The notes: a model not told the origin generated them from the letters alone. A stretch of 64,000 bases of DNA from Cymbidium sinense (GCA_021442155.1 CM038222.1:113897121-113961120), one strand, 5' to 3'; numbered from the stretch's first letter, positions 47,750 to 59,824 are shown. A program made the numbers and translations.

Positions 47750-48435
47750 GGATATAGGGGCTGAAATAAATCATTTGGAAGCCCATATAATCATATGTAG
47801 GGCAATAGGCTTAAAGTGGATTTAGGCATTTGTTTTGAGCCCAAGATCACCTCCTTATGTAACAAAATCAGCAAACATAAGGGGCTGAAAATAATTGATT
47901 TGGAAGCCCATATGACCATATGTAGGGCAATAGGCTTAAAGTGGATTAAGGCATTTGTTTTGAGCCCAAGATCGCCTCCTTATGTAACAAAATCAGCAAA
48001 CATAAGGGGCTGAAAATAATTGATTTGGAAGCCCATATGACCATATGTAGGGCAATAGGCTTAGAGTGGATTAAGGCATTTGTTTTGAGCCCAAGATCGC
48101 CTCCTTATGTAACAAAATTAGCAAACATAAGGGGTTGAAAATAATTGATTTAGAAGCCCATATGACCATATGTAGGGCAATAGGCTTAAAGTGGATTAAG
48201 GCATTTGATTTGGGCTAATAGCCTTCTCCCTATGTGCAAAATCAGCAAGCATAAGGGGTTGAAAATAATTGATTTGGAGGCCCATATGATCATAAGTAAG
48301 GTAATGGGCCTAAAGTGGGCTTAGGCATTTGATTTGAGCCCAAGATCACCTCCTTATGTAACAAAATCAGCAAGCATAAGGGGCTGAAAATAATTGATTT
48401 AGAGGCCCATATGACCATATGTGAATGAGCCTAAA
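47750..48435. repeat. Tandem array, ~124-bp unit, 5-6 copies
   Basis: The word GGGCAATAGGCTTAAAGTGG and its variants recur near 47800, 47924, 48049, 48174 and 48298. Each unit also has TTTTGAGCCCAAGATC, CTCCTTATGTAACAAAATCA and CATAAGGGGCTGAAAATAAT. The middle copies are nearly identical; the edge copies are diverged. Confidence 0.9.
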
Positions 48436-48618
48436 AAAAAATGAATTTGGGCAATTATTTTGAGAGTGTATGAGGGCATGCCACATGTCCATGCATGTGC
48501 ATAGGGTTATGACAAATGGCATTAACATAGAGGACCTCCTTGCATGCATTTCATGACAAGGCACCATATGTGTCAAGATGATAGCCATAGATGAGAAAAG
48601 AGGGAGGCTAGAAAAATC

Positions 48619-48626
48619 TATAAATA
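48619..48626 (+). promoter_or_regulatory. TATA box, plus strand, inside the solo LTR
   Basis: CTATAAATAAGAGGGGAATT, followed by TCATAAAATCCTCACACACT and a T/C-rich leader to 48740 with a donor-like GATTTGTAAG. It looks like a plant Pol II core promoter, but in the direction opposite to the LTR. It could belong to an unrecognised nested element. Confidence 0.45.
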
Positions 48627-49430
48627 AGAGGGGAATTCCTTCTCATAAAATCCTCACACACTTCCTACTCTTTCTTTCCTTCTCTCCCTTGATTTCACAA
48701 GTTTGAGTTCTCAAGCTTGTAAACTAAGTTGTGTCATAAAGATTTGTAAGTTTTTACCCTTCTCCCTTCCTTTAGCAATTTTCCATTTTTTTGGTATTTT
48801 TATGATGGATGTCATGTCATATGATAGATTTGATTCATTTCATATGTGTTTGCTTCAAATCTTCCCTATGTCCCATGTATGTATATAAATCATGGTGGAA
48901 ATGACAAGTAAAGTAGGGGAGGAACCTATGTTTGAGCATATGTCTAGGGTGTATTTCATGTCATGTCAAAATGTTTCATTTCATGTATGTCTTCCCCTTT
49001 GATATATCCCTTTTTTTTTGCCATATTTCTATAATCATGTGTGGATCAATGTGAAAATAGACATATGGAGTAAAAGATAACATGTTAAACATGTATTTAA
49101 GCATGTGTTCTAAGCATGTCTAATAGCATATCAAGCTAAGTAGGGTATTAGAACCAGCATCAACAAACACATGTCACAAGCATAAGCATCCATTTGTATT
49201 CTATTTACCACACTTCATACACATGTTAAGCATGTAAAGGGGACTAGAAAGATTCAACATTCATCAAACTAAGCATGAATAGTTGTTGCATAGGTGTCAT
49301 ATGTCATGAAAAGTGAGTTAGAAACACATAAGCATATGCACATAAAAATACTTAAGCATTTTTTACCTTTCCCCCTTTTTTTTTAAAATTTTGATCCATC
49401 ATCCCCACTTAAGGGGCTTGGGCTAAGTTC

Positions 49431-49862
49431 CACCACGCCAAGAAAGGCGTGCATGGTAGGTGTCTGAGACACCTCGACCGAAAGTTTATTTGCCCACCAC
49501 GCCAAGAAAGGTGTGCATGGGGTTAATAATATAGCGGTTTACACGAATCCTTATCTCCTGCTTATCAAAGTTTACAAGCCTCCGCTCTCCCGCGGTTGCC
49601 ATGAGAGCAGCGCCTGCGCCAAGAAAGGCGTGCATGGGTGGTGTCGTGAGACACCGCGGATGAAACTTTGATAGCTAGCATTTCCCTGTTAAGAAGATAT
49701 CACATATGCAAGAGTATGAAGATGAATTTTACCTGAATCCTTATCTCCGTGCTTATCAAAGTTTACAATAGCCTCGCTCTCCCCATGCAAGGGTTGCCAT
49801 GAGAGGCGAGCACCACCAAGAAAGGCGTGCATGTCGTGGTCGTGGTGGCTTTGATAGCTAGC
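49431..49862. repeat. Cluster of nested inverted repeats
   Basis: CGCCAAGAAAGGCG-type hairpins occur at 49436, 49499 (imperfect), 49616 and near 49814. GGTGTCTGAGACACC occurs at 49459 and GTGTCGTGAGACAC at 49641. Two larger dyads, 49560-49680 and 49750-49862, start with TTATCAAAGTTTACAA and end with CTTTGATAGCTAGCAT. The cluster repeats about every 190 bp. Confidence 0.85.
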
Positions 49863-50497
49863 ATTTCCCTGTTAATATGATCACATATGCAAGTATGCAA
49901 GAATGAAACTCATAGATAATAGCAAGTGGTATAACCAAATCCCTTTCTGTTTAATTTCAGATTTCAACTTGCATATGAAAGAGGCATGATATATATATAA
50001 TTCCCTTTATATGAAATAAATTGAAGCAAAGTAGAAGCATGAAATTCATAGGAGAACAGCATCATATCTCATCAAACAGCAAGCTAATTGATTTTTCCCT
50101 TAGATAAGAAAGTTTAGCAAGCCTTATACTCATCAAATAACATATTAGCTGATTTCCCCTTAGATAGGAATATTTTCAGCAAGTATCTTGGTCATTAAAT
50201 AACAAAATGATTGATTCCCCCTTAGAGAAAAATATTTTCAGCAAACATTCCCTTTGATAAGGATAGTTTCCAGCAAGCACCACACTCACCTACTAGTAAA
50301 ACAATGCAATTTCTTCTAGATAAAAGAAATTTCAGCAAGCTTCATGCCTCTAGATAACAAGCTAATAGTTTTCCCCTTCCATAAAAATGCTTTCAGCATG
50401 TATCATACACATTAGAAGCAAATCGATTCAGTTTCTCTCTAGTAAAAAATATTTTCAGCATGTATTATATTTCTAGATGGCCATTTCATAGATTTCC

Positions 50498-50770
50498 CAA
50501 TATCTCAAATCCATTTTCAGCAAGCTAGCAAGTGCGATCTAGGCAACAAAATCCCCCAAATAGAAATTTCAGCCAACACATGCTTGCAATTTCATAGATA
50601 ACACAATGTAAACATAGGGTTTAAGCCATACAATATCCCAAACCCATTTCCAACAAACTAGCAAGTGAGATCTAGGCAACAAAATTCCCCAAATAGAAAT
50701 TTCAGCCAACACATGCTTGCAATTTCATAGATGACAAAATATAAACATAGGGTTTTGGCCATACAACATC
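50498..50770. repeat. Tandem repeat, ~133-bp unit, two full copies
   Basis: CAATATCYCAAAYCCATTTY begins copies at 50498 and 50631; a partial third begins at 50764. Both contain GATCTAGGCAACAAAAT and AACACATGCTTGCAATTTC. Upstream (50090-50480) shorter units ending TTTTCAGCAAG recur. Confidence 0.85.
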
Positions 50771-50841
50771 CAAAACCCATTTTCAGCAAGTTAGCATGAA
50801 TTTAAGCACAAAATAAAGCTCACTTTGCCAAGCCCTAATTT

Positions 50842-51354
50842 TCAGAATACCCAAATGCACAAAGAAAAAAATTTAGGGTTGGAGAGAAACAACACTTTCG
50901 ATTGCAAAGGGAAAGGAAGAGATGAGTTAGGTTTGAGCTTGGTCGATCTCCACTCGGTTAGGCTCACTGAAGGACCTGACAGAGGGAGAAAATCGACGAG
51001 GAGTCTTCTAGAGCCAGAAAACAAGAGAGGGAGAATGTGAGAGTCCGAGAGAGGGAGGAGTTCAGAGAGAGAGGAAATCGTGAGCTTAGTAGAGAGGAAA
51101 TGCCTGCATGAGACAGGAGAGTCAAAGTAGCACGAGAGCTTGAGAGAGGGAGAGCAGGAAACCAGAGAGGGATCGTGAAAAATGAGGGTCAACCCGGGGA
51201 TAACCCTCGTTTCACGCTTTAGAGCCGCCCGCGAGAATGAAACTTTTCCCCCCCTTTTCGCCCCTTTTTTTTTGTTTTAGGGCTTAGTTGGCACATCTCG
51301 ATTGGTTGCCTAAACGGCGACCAATCAGGAATGGCGGTGCTAAGCCCTGATTGG
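50842..51354 (-). promoter_or_regulatory. Promoter and leader zone of the solo LTR
   Basis: On the minus strand CCAAT boxes lie at 51350-51354 and 51301-51305, with one inverted copy at 51321. They are followed by G/A-rich sequence and a ~300-bp CTCTCC-rich zone (51190-50930), as in transcribed LTR leaders. A minus-strand frame of 116 codons (51192-50842) is Ser/Leu-rich and probably only reflects the pyrimidine bias. Confidence 0.4.
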
Positions 51355-51792
51355 TTGAGTGGGCGGCGGGGTTAGGTAGGGAATTAATGCGTGATTAAGA
51401 GGTAATTAGCGGATTAAGCTGCTGTTAGTCATTTTAATTATGATTTTATTACTTTTGACAAACCCTAGCAATATGGGTGCCAATTTAAGTTGTTTCAGTT
51501 GTGCCGAACGCAATGGCGCGATCAATTTCACGATCAGAGATCGTTTAAATAATGTCGGCGATGGTCGAAGTAAATTCAAGTCTAAATTGTGCGCACAATT
51601 TCATGATAATTTGATTTTAATTATCCGATCAGTCCTTAATTGATTCAAAATTTTCTGATTAATTCATTTTAATATTTGTAGCATCAAATCATCAAATTAA
51701 AATGAATTTGATCGGTTCGGATCGTGATTTAAGGGATTTTAAAATCCATCTTATTTATTTAATTTAATGTGGCACATAGTTGTAGGTCAACA

Positions 51793-53168
51793 GTTAGCCC
51801 ATTTGAATCCAAAATTCTAAATGAGCCAAAATCTAATTAAACTTAAATCAATTGCAATCAAAGCCATCAATTAACCATAAATCAACTATCAAACTCAATT
51901 CAACCCAAAATCAAGCCAAACCTAGTAGGCCCACTTGACCCAAAGTGACCTAAAAGACCCATTTGAACCAAGCTCCTAACCAACCCAAATTGGATTGAAC
52001 CAACTTATCCAAAGCATCCTACAATGATTATTGATCATCCTTGATTGATCAATTACAATCAATTGGGTCAAACCAAGTCAATTTGGTTATTTGATCAAGT
52101 TGACCCAATTAGCCTACATTAGCCAAATTAAACCAAATCTCATTTAACATCAAATCAATTGAAACCAATGATTCATACCAACTTCAAATCAACCCTTGAA
52201 CTTAACTTGAGCATCAATTAAGCCAAACCAAACCCAATTGGCTCTTTGACCCAAGTTGACCTAATTTGACCATAAAGGCCAAATTGGGTCAAATCAAATT
52301 ATAATCCCAATTGATTGCAACCATTGACTCAAATCAATTTCAAATTGATTATTGAACATGATCAAACCTTTCGTTGAACCTAATTGATCCATTCTAAAGA
52401 GTCTAATTGGTCTAAATCATTCTTCAATCCAAATTGATTGAAATCAAAGCCTACAATTATATTTAAATGATCAAGTGAACCTAAATCAACACTTAACTCA
52501 AGCCAATTTGGTCATTTTGACCAAATTGGTCAACTTAGCCCATTTGATCTATATGAGTTAAATTCAAATCTACTCAAAACAAAATCAAACCAATTAATTC
52601 AAAATATCAAAAATACCCATTTGAACTTAACTCAAGTCTTGGTTTAATCCAATTTGACCAATTGGTCAACCTAACCCAACCTAGCCCAATTTGACCTACA
52701 TGGGTCAGATTAAGCCAAACCCAACCAAATCAACTCCAAACTCATTCAAACTTGGCATGACCCATCTTCGGGTCACCATGGGTCAGCCCAAATCAAACCC
52801 AACCCAAACCAAACTCGAATTGACCCATTACCCAATGGGTAAAGCTCTCTAAATGTGATAAAACCCACATTTGGATGGTCAAACCCACTTTCCTCCCCTT
52901 GGCAGCCAACCTAAGCTCCAAATGGACATGAGGACCACTGGCTCACCTAACCCAAAGCTATTTGGGTCAGCCATGAGCCAAGTGGAGGTGAGCTAACTCA
53001 CTTCTCCACATTATAACACTTGGAAACCAAGGGCAGCCACCTCCTCCCCTTTGCAACCACTCTCCACTCACTTGGCCACTCAAATCGAGCCACCTTATTG
53101 ATTCTTTGCCAGCCACGGTCGCCTGGAAATGACAAAGATAATCCTAGCCATTAGATTGGGGAGGGAGG
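51793..53168 (+). mobile_element. Large LTR-like repeat, plus copy, part 2
   Basis: It begins with the right GTTAG duplication and continues the CCAAATTGACC-word zone seen in part 1. Near the end a GGCAGCCA, CACTTGGCCA and TTTGCCAGCC zone corresponds to the minus copy at 22900-22640. It is interrupted by the chromovirus at 53169. Confidence 0.6.
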
Positions 53169-55233
53169 TGTAATATCCATTAATTTAATTCCTAATTAAT
53201 TTTGTTTAAGCTAATTAACCGTAGCTTCACTTACTGTAGCAGCTACGCATGCATCGGCCGGATTAAGTCATTCGACGCGTGTATGGTTGGATCTCGCCCG
53301 CAGCTCCCTATTTCATTCCTTCCCTACCGCGGCCTCAGTCCCTCACGCTGATTTCCTTCACGATGTGAGTTCTCCTCCTCCTTTCCTTCCTTCGGCCGAC
53401 TTAGCCGCTCGTGGCGGAATACGCGGCGTGGCAAAGGAATCCGTCGCTTCTTTGAAATTCGCATCCGCGTCGGCAGGCCGCATCCCGCGTCGACTTCGCT
53501 GGAACCGCTGCATCCCGTAGCACCTTCGCATGGCGCTTCGCCGCCATCGCTGAAGCGAATCTGTAATTCCGTGAACCGACGTTGGAAAATCCAGTAAATG
53601 GTCGAAATCCCATGAACCGATGTCGGTTTGGGATTTCTTCTGGGTCGGAAAACTTAGGGGAATTATATAAATTGCTAATTTTCTTTCCCTATCCCTTTTT
53701 CTTTCAGCTAGCAGCCTTCCTTGGTGTTGAAATGCATGAAATGCGTGATTGGGAAATTTTGAAATTGATCTTGGCTGCTAGGTGAGTTGTAGAATTATTG
53801 TGTATTAAAATGGGGATTTAGGATTGACATTGTTTGTTAATTTTAGTTTGTTGATTGAAGCAGATAATTAATATTGGCGTTAGGAGTCGTACTCGAGTAA
53901 GCTTAAGAGGATATATCAATTTCAGGTAAGATTGGTGTTAATTATGAGTTTCATTTATGAGTTGAATGTATTAGAAGTATTTAGAAAAGTTATTTCATTA
54001 TAGGTTGTGTACTCGAAAAGGAATCGAGGAGCACATCACAATCGACCTGACAGGTGAGACATAATTGCTAATGTAAATTCGGTTCTATTCCTATGTATGC
54101 CATTGTTTCTACCACTTTGTCCTATGTATGCCATTGTTTCTACCACTTTGTATAAATTGTATGAATGTATCTATCTATATTGTCGTATTACAAATGCTTA
54201 TTACTTGACCTAGTATAGATTACTGATTTATACAGATTCATAATGATTATAAGACAGTTAGTTCATAGTATATAATTTCATTGAGCATATATAAATATTT
54301 TAAAACATGTTAAATGCAATAATGTGATAAATAGGGAAATGTCAGGAAAATTATGATAGGAAGGCTATGTTAAAGGAATCTGCGCAGATAGGCAAAAGTT
54401 CTGACGAGATGAGCCGTGATTAGGGGATCTTAGTATCCCCGACTCTGGCATTTTGAGGTTGGGGTCGTTAGGCTGTCCAACTGGTGTCAGGGGGCTGTTA
54501 GGTATGTAGAGTATGGTTCCGGCCCTGCCTTACCTACAGCTTTAGGCCGACGGGCCGGGTGACGACCCTATTGTTATGAAGTCAAAACCTATGCAATTAT
54601 AAATGACATTTCTAGAAAATGATTTGATATAGAACTGAGAACTGAAATGATTTAATGAAAATTATTGCTCCTTGACATTGATACAGTATGAACCTACAAC
54701 ATATTATTCAGTTATATTGTTACATTTCTACAGCACCTACAGCATATTATTCAGTTGCATTGTTACATTACTGCAGCACAGTTTACCAGTTTTACATATA
54801 CATACACGATTGTTTCTACTGTCTTGTACTGGGCTTACTTTAGCATTCTTGTCTCACAAAGCTTTTAGCTTATGATTCTACTGTTGATAATTTTAGGAAA
54901 AGACGAGCTGGGTAGAAGCTAGTCTGTTTTGTTGAATTGTATAATTTTTGGGAAGCTTAAAGGCTTTTTGGGTACGTACAAATTAAATGTCTTTAGTTGC
55001 TCTGTATTTATTTACAAACTTAAAGATTTCATGCTTCCAGTAATTGTGATATGAATTAAGTTAAGTAGTATATGAATTGCAAATAGTTTAGTGATGATTT
55101 GATTAGATACACCTTTCACTTTCTCATTCCGCAGTAGCACAGGTTGGAACATGTTGGTGGAATCTGTGTCCAATCGAGTCATCCTGATACATTCACGACC
55201 GACCCACATAAGGGGGTCATCTGGGGTGTGACA
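53169..55233 (+). mobile_element. 5' LTR of the chromovirus
   Basis: It starts TGTAATATCCATTAATTTAA and ends GGGGTGTGACA, 2,065 bp. It contains a GC-rich zone at 53220-53560 that is GC-poorer in the 3' LTR. A perfect 31-bp tandem duplication lies at 54090-54151, present in both LTRs. Near the end, GGAATCTGTGTCCAATCGAG and the following 60 bp differ from the 3' LTR. Confidence 0.88.
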
Positions 55234-55238
55234 GAAAG

Positions 55239-55250
55239 TGGTATCAGAGC
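55239..55250 (+). promoter_or_regulatory. Primer-binding site, tRNA-iMet
   Basis: TGGTATCAGAGC, five bases after the 5' LTR end, is the standard initiator-Met PBS. Confidence 0.92.
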
Positions 55251-55458
55251 AATAAGGTTGAGAACAGAGCAAAATGATTGATGAATAATAGTAATGGAAG
55301 CACGATTTGGATTTAGGGATAAGTGTTGAATTGATCAATATAGAGCTATAGGACGATTAAGTTTGGGTTAGGAATCTATATGTTTTTAATAATTTCATGC
55401 ATGTATGATATTTAATAAATATGTATCATATAAATACTTTTTATAATTACAGATTAAT

Positions 55459-56530
55459 TTGCCTGAAGAAATGCCAGAAAGGTTAGAGGGTCAGTCCTCT
55501 AGACTAAATGCAGACCCTGAACTGCCTGCTGAAGATAATTCTAACAAGAGTGAAATACAACCTAGAGCAAGTGGTGAAGGTAGATCTGATGAATTGCAAG
55601 GGGTAGTTCAGTTGATTTCCCAAGTTGTTGATAAAAGCATCTATGAAAAAATCACTGGGCAAGTATATGGTTCGAAGTGGACCAACATTTGAGGATATTT
55701 CAAATGTTCAAACCACCCGCATTCAAGGGAGCCTGATCCTATAGTGGGAAGATTGGTCGCTTAAAATTGGAAAAAATTGGATGGAATGATTTGCCACGAA
55801 ACGAGAAGAGTAGTCGACTACTTTTGTATTAGAAGGGGAGGCAGAAAGGTGGTGGCAGGCTCAGCATAGGGAAAGATTTGAAATGATACCCATTACTCAG
55901 ATCAAATGGGATGAGTTTGTCAAAGTATTCAAAGATTGATTCATTCCTCCATCAGCCAGACTGGCTTTACAAGACAAATTTTTCAATCTAACTCAAGGCT
56001 CAAAAACGATAATGCAATATGAAGCTGAGTTCACTTCTCTTTCTAGATATGCTCCACATTATATCAGTACACAGGAAGAGAAATGTCATGATTTCTGCGA
56101 GGCCTCAGAGATCAATTAAGATTGGCACTAGCACCCTTTGATATCACTGAGTTCTCAGTGTTAGTTGAAAGGACTAGAAGAATTGAAAATGAGTTGAATT
56201 TTTCCAAGAAACAGTGGGATTCTGAGGGTAAAAGCAAAAGCTTGAAAGAAGGCGATTTACTAAGAAATTTAAGTTTGATGATAGACAGAAACAAATTCAG
56301 TTGGAGAAACCTATTTGTGATAAGTGTGGAAAGCGACATTTTGGTCAATGTATGGCTGGATCAGGGAGATGCTACAGATGTGGTCAGATTGGACATCGTG
56401 CACTAGACTGCCCAATGGAGAAGAAGGACATAAAATCATACAATTATCGGGACACAAAGAAAATTTTGGAAGCCGAAGCGGGTAACACACAATTTTGGGA
56501 AACCTTCAATTCAAGAAAAGGAGAAACTTG
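55459..56530 (+). pseudogene. Chromovirus gag
   Basis: A start at 55471 gives MPEEMPERLEGQSS. The Gag core follows in shifting frames: EGEAERWWQAQH near 55835, FVKVFKD near 55917, QYEAEFTSLSRYAP near 56017, GLRDQLRLALAP-like near 56105, and VLVERTRRIENELN near 56159. Two zinc-knuckle-like motifs follow at 56316-56415, CDKCGKRHFGQC and CYRCGQIGHRALDC; the second is a proper CCHC knuckle. Stops at 55690 and 55938 and several frameshifts are present. Confidence 0.85.
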
Positions 56531-56589
56531 AGCGTAAAACCAACCCTCCAGTAAAAGCCGAGTTTTTGCTATCACTCCGCAATAAGCGA

Positions 56590-57150
56590 AGGAATCAAAT
56601 GAAGTGGTGTCAGGTATGCTTAAAATTTTAGATCATTTGGGTTCAGTTCTGTTTGATTCCAGCTTAGTTCATTTCGATTCCTTTTCCACCGTTTACCTTG
56701 ATACTATTTATTTCATACACATTGAATGTGGTAATGCCTTCGGTGATAGTTTAAATACAAATAGGAAATGTGTTGTTGACATTAACATTCAAGATAAACA
56801 CTTTCCGACATAACTAATTATCTTACCAATCAGACATTTTGACGTTATACTAGGTATGGATTGGTTGATCAAATATTTTGCAACAATTGAATGCTGGAAG
56901 AGGAGAGTGAAATTTTACATGCCTGGTGAAAAATCATTTTATTTTTCTTGTGATAAGAATGTCATTTCTTCTTTGATTAGTGCAGTGAAGTTGAGTAAAT
57001 ATTTGGTGAAATTGTATTTCTAGCCAAATTAGATGTGTTAAATAAGGAGGTGGTTGAACTGAAAAACATTCCAGTTGTTTCGGAATTTCCTGATGTGTTT
57101 CCGGAGGAATTACGGGGTTACCAACACAGAAGTAGAGTTTGGGATTGATG
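56590..57150 (+). pseudogene. Chromovirus protease region
   Basis: The recognisable part is near the C-terminal side: IRHFDVILGMDWL (56839-56877) is the typical end of gypsy proteases, followed by the linker before RT (VVSEFPDVFPEE-like, near 57070-57110). The active-site DSG motif is not clear. It has stops and frame changes. Confidence 0.7.
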
Positions 57151-57309
57151 TACAACCACTCTATACATAAATCTCCTTACAGGATGGCTCTAAAGAATTG
57201 CGAGAATTGAAGTGCCAATTGCGTGAATTGGCGACAAAGGATTTATTGACAAGAACTCCGGAGTGCACCGGTATTATTTGTTAAGAAAAGGGATGGGTCT
57301 ATGCGTTGT

Positions 57310-57755
57310 GTTGATTACAGTTAAATAAAGTGATAATCAAGAACAAGTATCCACTACCGAGGATTAATGATTTATTTGATCAGTTGGAGGGAGCCACTGT
57401 ATTTTCTAGAATTGATTTGAGATCTGGATATCATCAGGTTAGAGTTAAAGATGCTGATATTTTTAAAATAGCTTTTGGAACCAGGTATGGACACTATGAA
57501 TTCCTTGTTATGCCATTTGGTTTAACTAATGCTCCTGCAGTCTTTATGGACTTAATGAATCGTGTTTTCAAGCCCTTGGTGGACGAGTTTGTTATCATCT
57601 TTATTGATGATATTCTGATTTATTCTAAAGCGATGAAGAACATGCAAATCATCGAGATTGTTTTAGAATTGTTAAGACAAAATCAATTATATGCCAAATT
57701 TTCAAAATGTGAATTTTGGATGCATAGCGTCGCATTTCTAGGTCATATTCGGTGA
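57310..57755 (+). pseudogene. Chromovirus reverse transcriptase
   Basis: From 57345 the frame is open through the RT core: [50 protein letters not shown], and the catalytic [10 protein letters not shown] near 57599. It ends [16 protein letters not shown]. The stop at 57754 interrupts the run into RNase H. The N-terminal part before 57330 is frameshifted. The two catalytic Asp residues are intact. Confidence 0.92.
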
Positions 57756-57889
57756 AGGAGTTTCGTTGATCCTCAAAAGTAAAAGCAATTTTAGAATGGT
57801 CGCAAAGAATGTTACAGTTCACAGTTTTACGGGCTTGGTTATTACAGAAGTTTGTCAAGAGATTTTCTCATATTGCAATGCCTCCAATT

Positions 57890-58400
57890 TATTGAGAAAA
57901 GATGTCAAATTCCAATGGACAGTTGAATGCGAGCAGAGTTTTCAAGAATTGAAAAAGCATTTGACCACTGCCCCAGTTTTAGCTATTCCATCAGGGACTG
58001 AGGGATTCCAAATATTTAGTGATGCCTCTTTAAAAGGTTTGGGTTGTGTCTTAATGCAGAACAGAAGAGTAATTGCTTATGCTTCGAGACAATTAAAACC
58101 CCACGAAAGAAATTATCCCGTGCATGATCTAGAATTAGCAGCTGTGGTTTTTGCTCTTAAAATTTGGAGACATTGCGGTATGGGTGAAATGCAAAATTTT
58201 TACTGATCATCAGAGTCTTAAGTATATCTTTACACAAAAAGAATTGAATCTAAGACAAAGAAGATGGCTTGAGTTTATTAAAGATTATGATTTAGATATT
58301 CAGTATTGTCCAGGTAAAGCTAATGTGGTGGCTGATGCATTAAGCCGCAAGTCCATGGGAAATGCCAGTTGGATTATTACTCAAAAGTCAGAGTTGATTA
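57890..58400 (+). pseudogene. Chromovirus RNase H
   Basis: [18 protein letters not shown] starts the connection; [28 protein letters not shown] and [15 protein letters not shown] give the RNase H core. A frameshift near 58170 leads to [20 protein letters not shown] and [10 protein letters not shown]. The catalytic Asp (FSDAS) and Glu (LELAA) positions are present. Confidence 0.9.
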
Positions 58401-58559
58401 GAGAATTAGAGGCTCTACAGCTGGAAGTTAGAAGATTCAGTGATACTGGGCATTTATCTCAATTGGTCTTCAACTTTATTTGTGAGAATGTACGTAAACC
58501 GGATCGTGGATATCGAAATTTATTGAACAAATCCAGTTAGTCGAGCGTAATTTTACTAG

Positions 58560-59380
58560 ATCGAGAGGGTATTATTCGGAAGAATTCATAATTATGGAGG
58601 TGATGCGAGGAGACAAGAAATTTTGCTCATCATGGATATAATATTCATCCAGGTAGTTCAAAAATGTATAAAGATTTAAAAGCAATATTTTGGTGGTCAG
58701 GTATGAAGAAAGATATAGCTGAATATGTCTCTAAATGTCAAGCTTGGATTGTTCGAGCATCAAAGACCCGGTTATTTATTACTCATTACCTGAGTGGAAG
58801 TGGGAAGAAATTGCAATGGATTTTGTTATGGGATTTCCTAGATCTAGGCAAGGTGATAGTATCTGGGTTGTTGTGGATAGATTGACCAAGTCAGCTCATT
58901 TCTTACCTATGAAACGTAGACTCAATTGATAAATTGTCCAGATTATATGTTAAAGAAATTGTAAGACTTCATGGTGTACCAAAAGTGATCGTCTCGCGAG
59001 ATGGTAGATTTACTTCATTATGGAAAGGAATTGAGAGGCTTGGGCAGTTACACAAAATCTGACTTTTCATCCATGGTGATGGACAATCAAAAAGAATAAT
59101 TCAAGTCCTAGAAGATTTGTTGAGACTATGTGTTTTAGATTTTGGAGGTAGCTGGGAAGATCATATTCCTATGATCGAGTTTGCTTACAATAATAGCTAC
59201 CAATCTAGTATTCAGATGGCTCCGTATGAAGCATTGTATGGTCGAAAGTGTAGAACTCCATTAAGTTGGGTCGAAGTGGGAGAAAGACAACTGTTAGGTC
59301 CAGAGTTGGTTGATCAAGCTACTGAAAATCGATTCGAGATAGATTGAAAGTCGCCAGATCATCGAAAAGTATTACAACTT
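58560..59380 (+). pseudogene. Chromovirus integrase
   Basis: The zinc-binding start has [11 protein letters not shown] but the second Cys is Trp (KCQAW, 58745-58747). The core has [15 protein letters not shown] with the first Asp, VSRDGRFTS for the second (the family SDRDPRFTS is shortened by loss), and DGQSKRIIQVLEDLLR. There the catalytic Glu of GQTER is Lys (59090-59092). The following FAYNNSYQSSIQMAPYEALY, then GRKCRTPLSW, is typical. It cannot be active. Confidence 0.88.
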
Positions 59381-59389
59381 AAAGCACCG

Positions 59390-59824
59390 AGCTGTGGAAT
59401 TTCAAGTTGGAGAATTTATATTTTTGAAAGTCAAACCTATGAAAGGAATTAGTAGATTTGGTCACGGAGGTAACTTGAGCCCTAGGTACATAGGACCTTT
59501 TGAAATCATTGAAAGGATCGGCAATATGGCTTACAGACTTGCCTTACCCATTGAACTGGCAGACATTCACAATGTCTTTCACATTTCAATGTTGAGAAAA
59601 TGGATCACAGATGCAGAGCAGAAGATTCCATATACAAAGTTTGAAATACAACCAGATTTGACTTATGCATTGGAGCCAGAAAAGATTTTAGAATTTGATG
59701 TGAAGAGATTACGAAATAGACAAATTTCCTATGTTAAAATTAAATGGAAGCACAGACCAATCAAAGAAGCTACTTGGGAGGTTGAACAAGAGATGAGGCA
59801 GAAGTTTCCCTTCCTGTTTGAATG
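59390..59824 (+). pseudogene. Chromovirus integrase C-terminus with chromodomain-like end
   Basis: VEFQVGEFIFLKVKPMKGI, then LSPRYIGPFEIIERIG, then DIHNVFHISMLRKWI are the GPY/F module. YVKIKWKHRPIKEATWEVEQ and EMRQKFPFLFE form a chromodomain-like tail as in Tekay/Del elements. Open for 143 codons to TGA at 59823. Confidence 0.88.

Larger units (their letters stand above)
45950..51792 (-). mobile_element. Solo LTR, 5.8 kb, Tat-like
   Basis: On the minus strand it begins TGTTGACCTACAACTATG (51792) and ends GGCGAATTTTCGGATCCCACA-like sequence at 45950, so the ends are TGT...ACA. It is flanked by the 5-bp duplication GTTAG. There is no internal region, PBS or second LTR, hence a solo LTR. The last ~300 bp match the outer ends of the foldback at 35350-37526. 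On its own strand it has CCAAT boxes and a pyrimidine-rich leader near 51350-50850. It also holds several internal repeat families, described separately. 5.8 kb is very long for an LTR, in the range known for Ogre-type elements. Confidence 0.7.
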
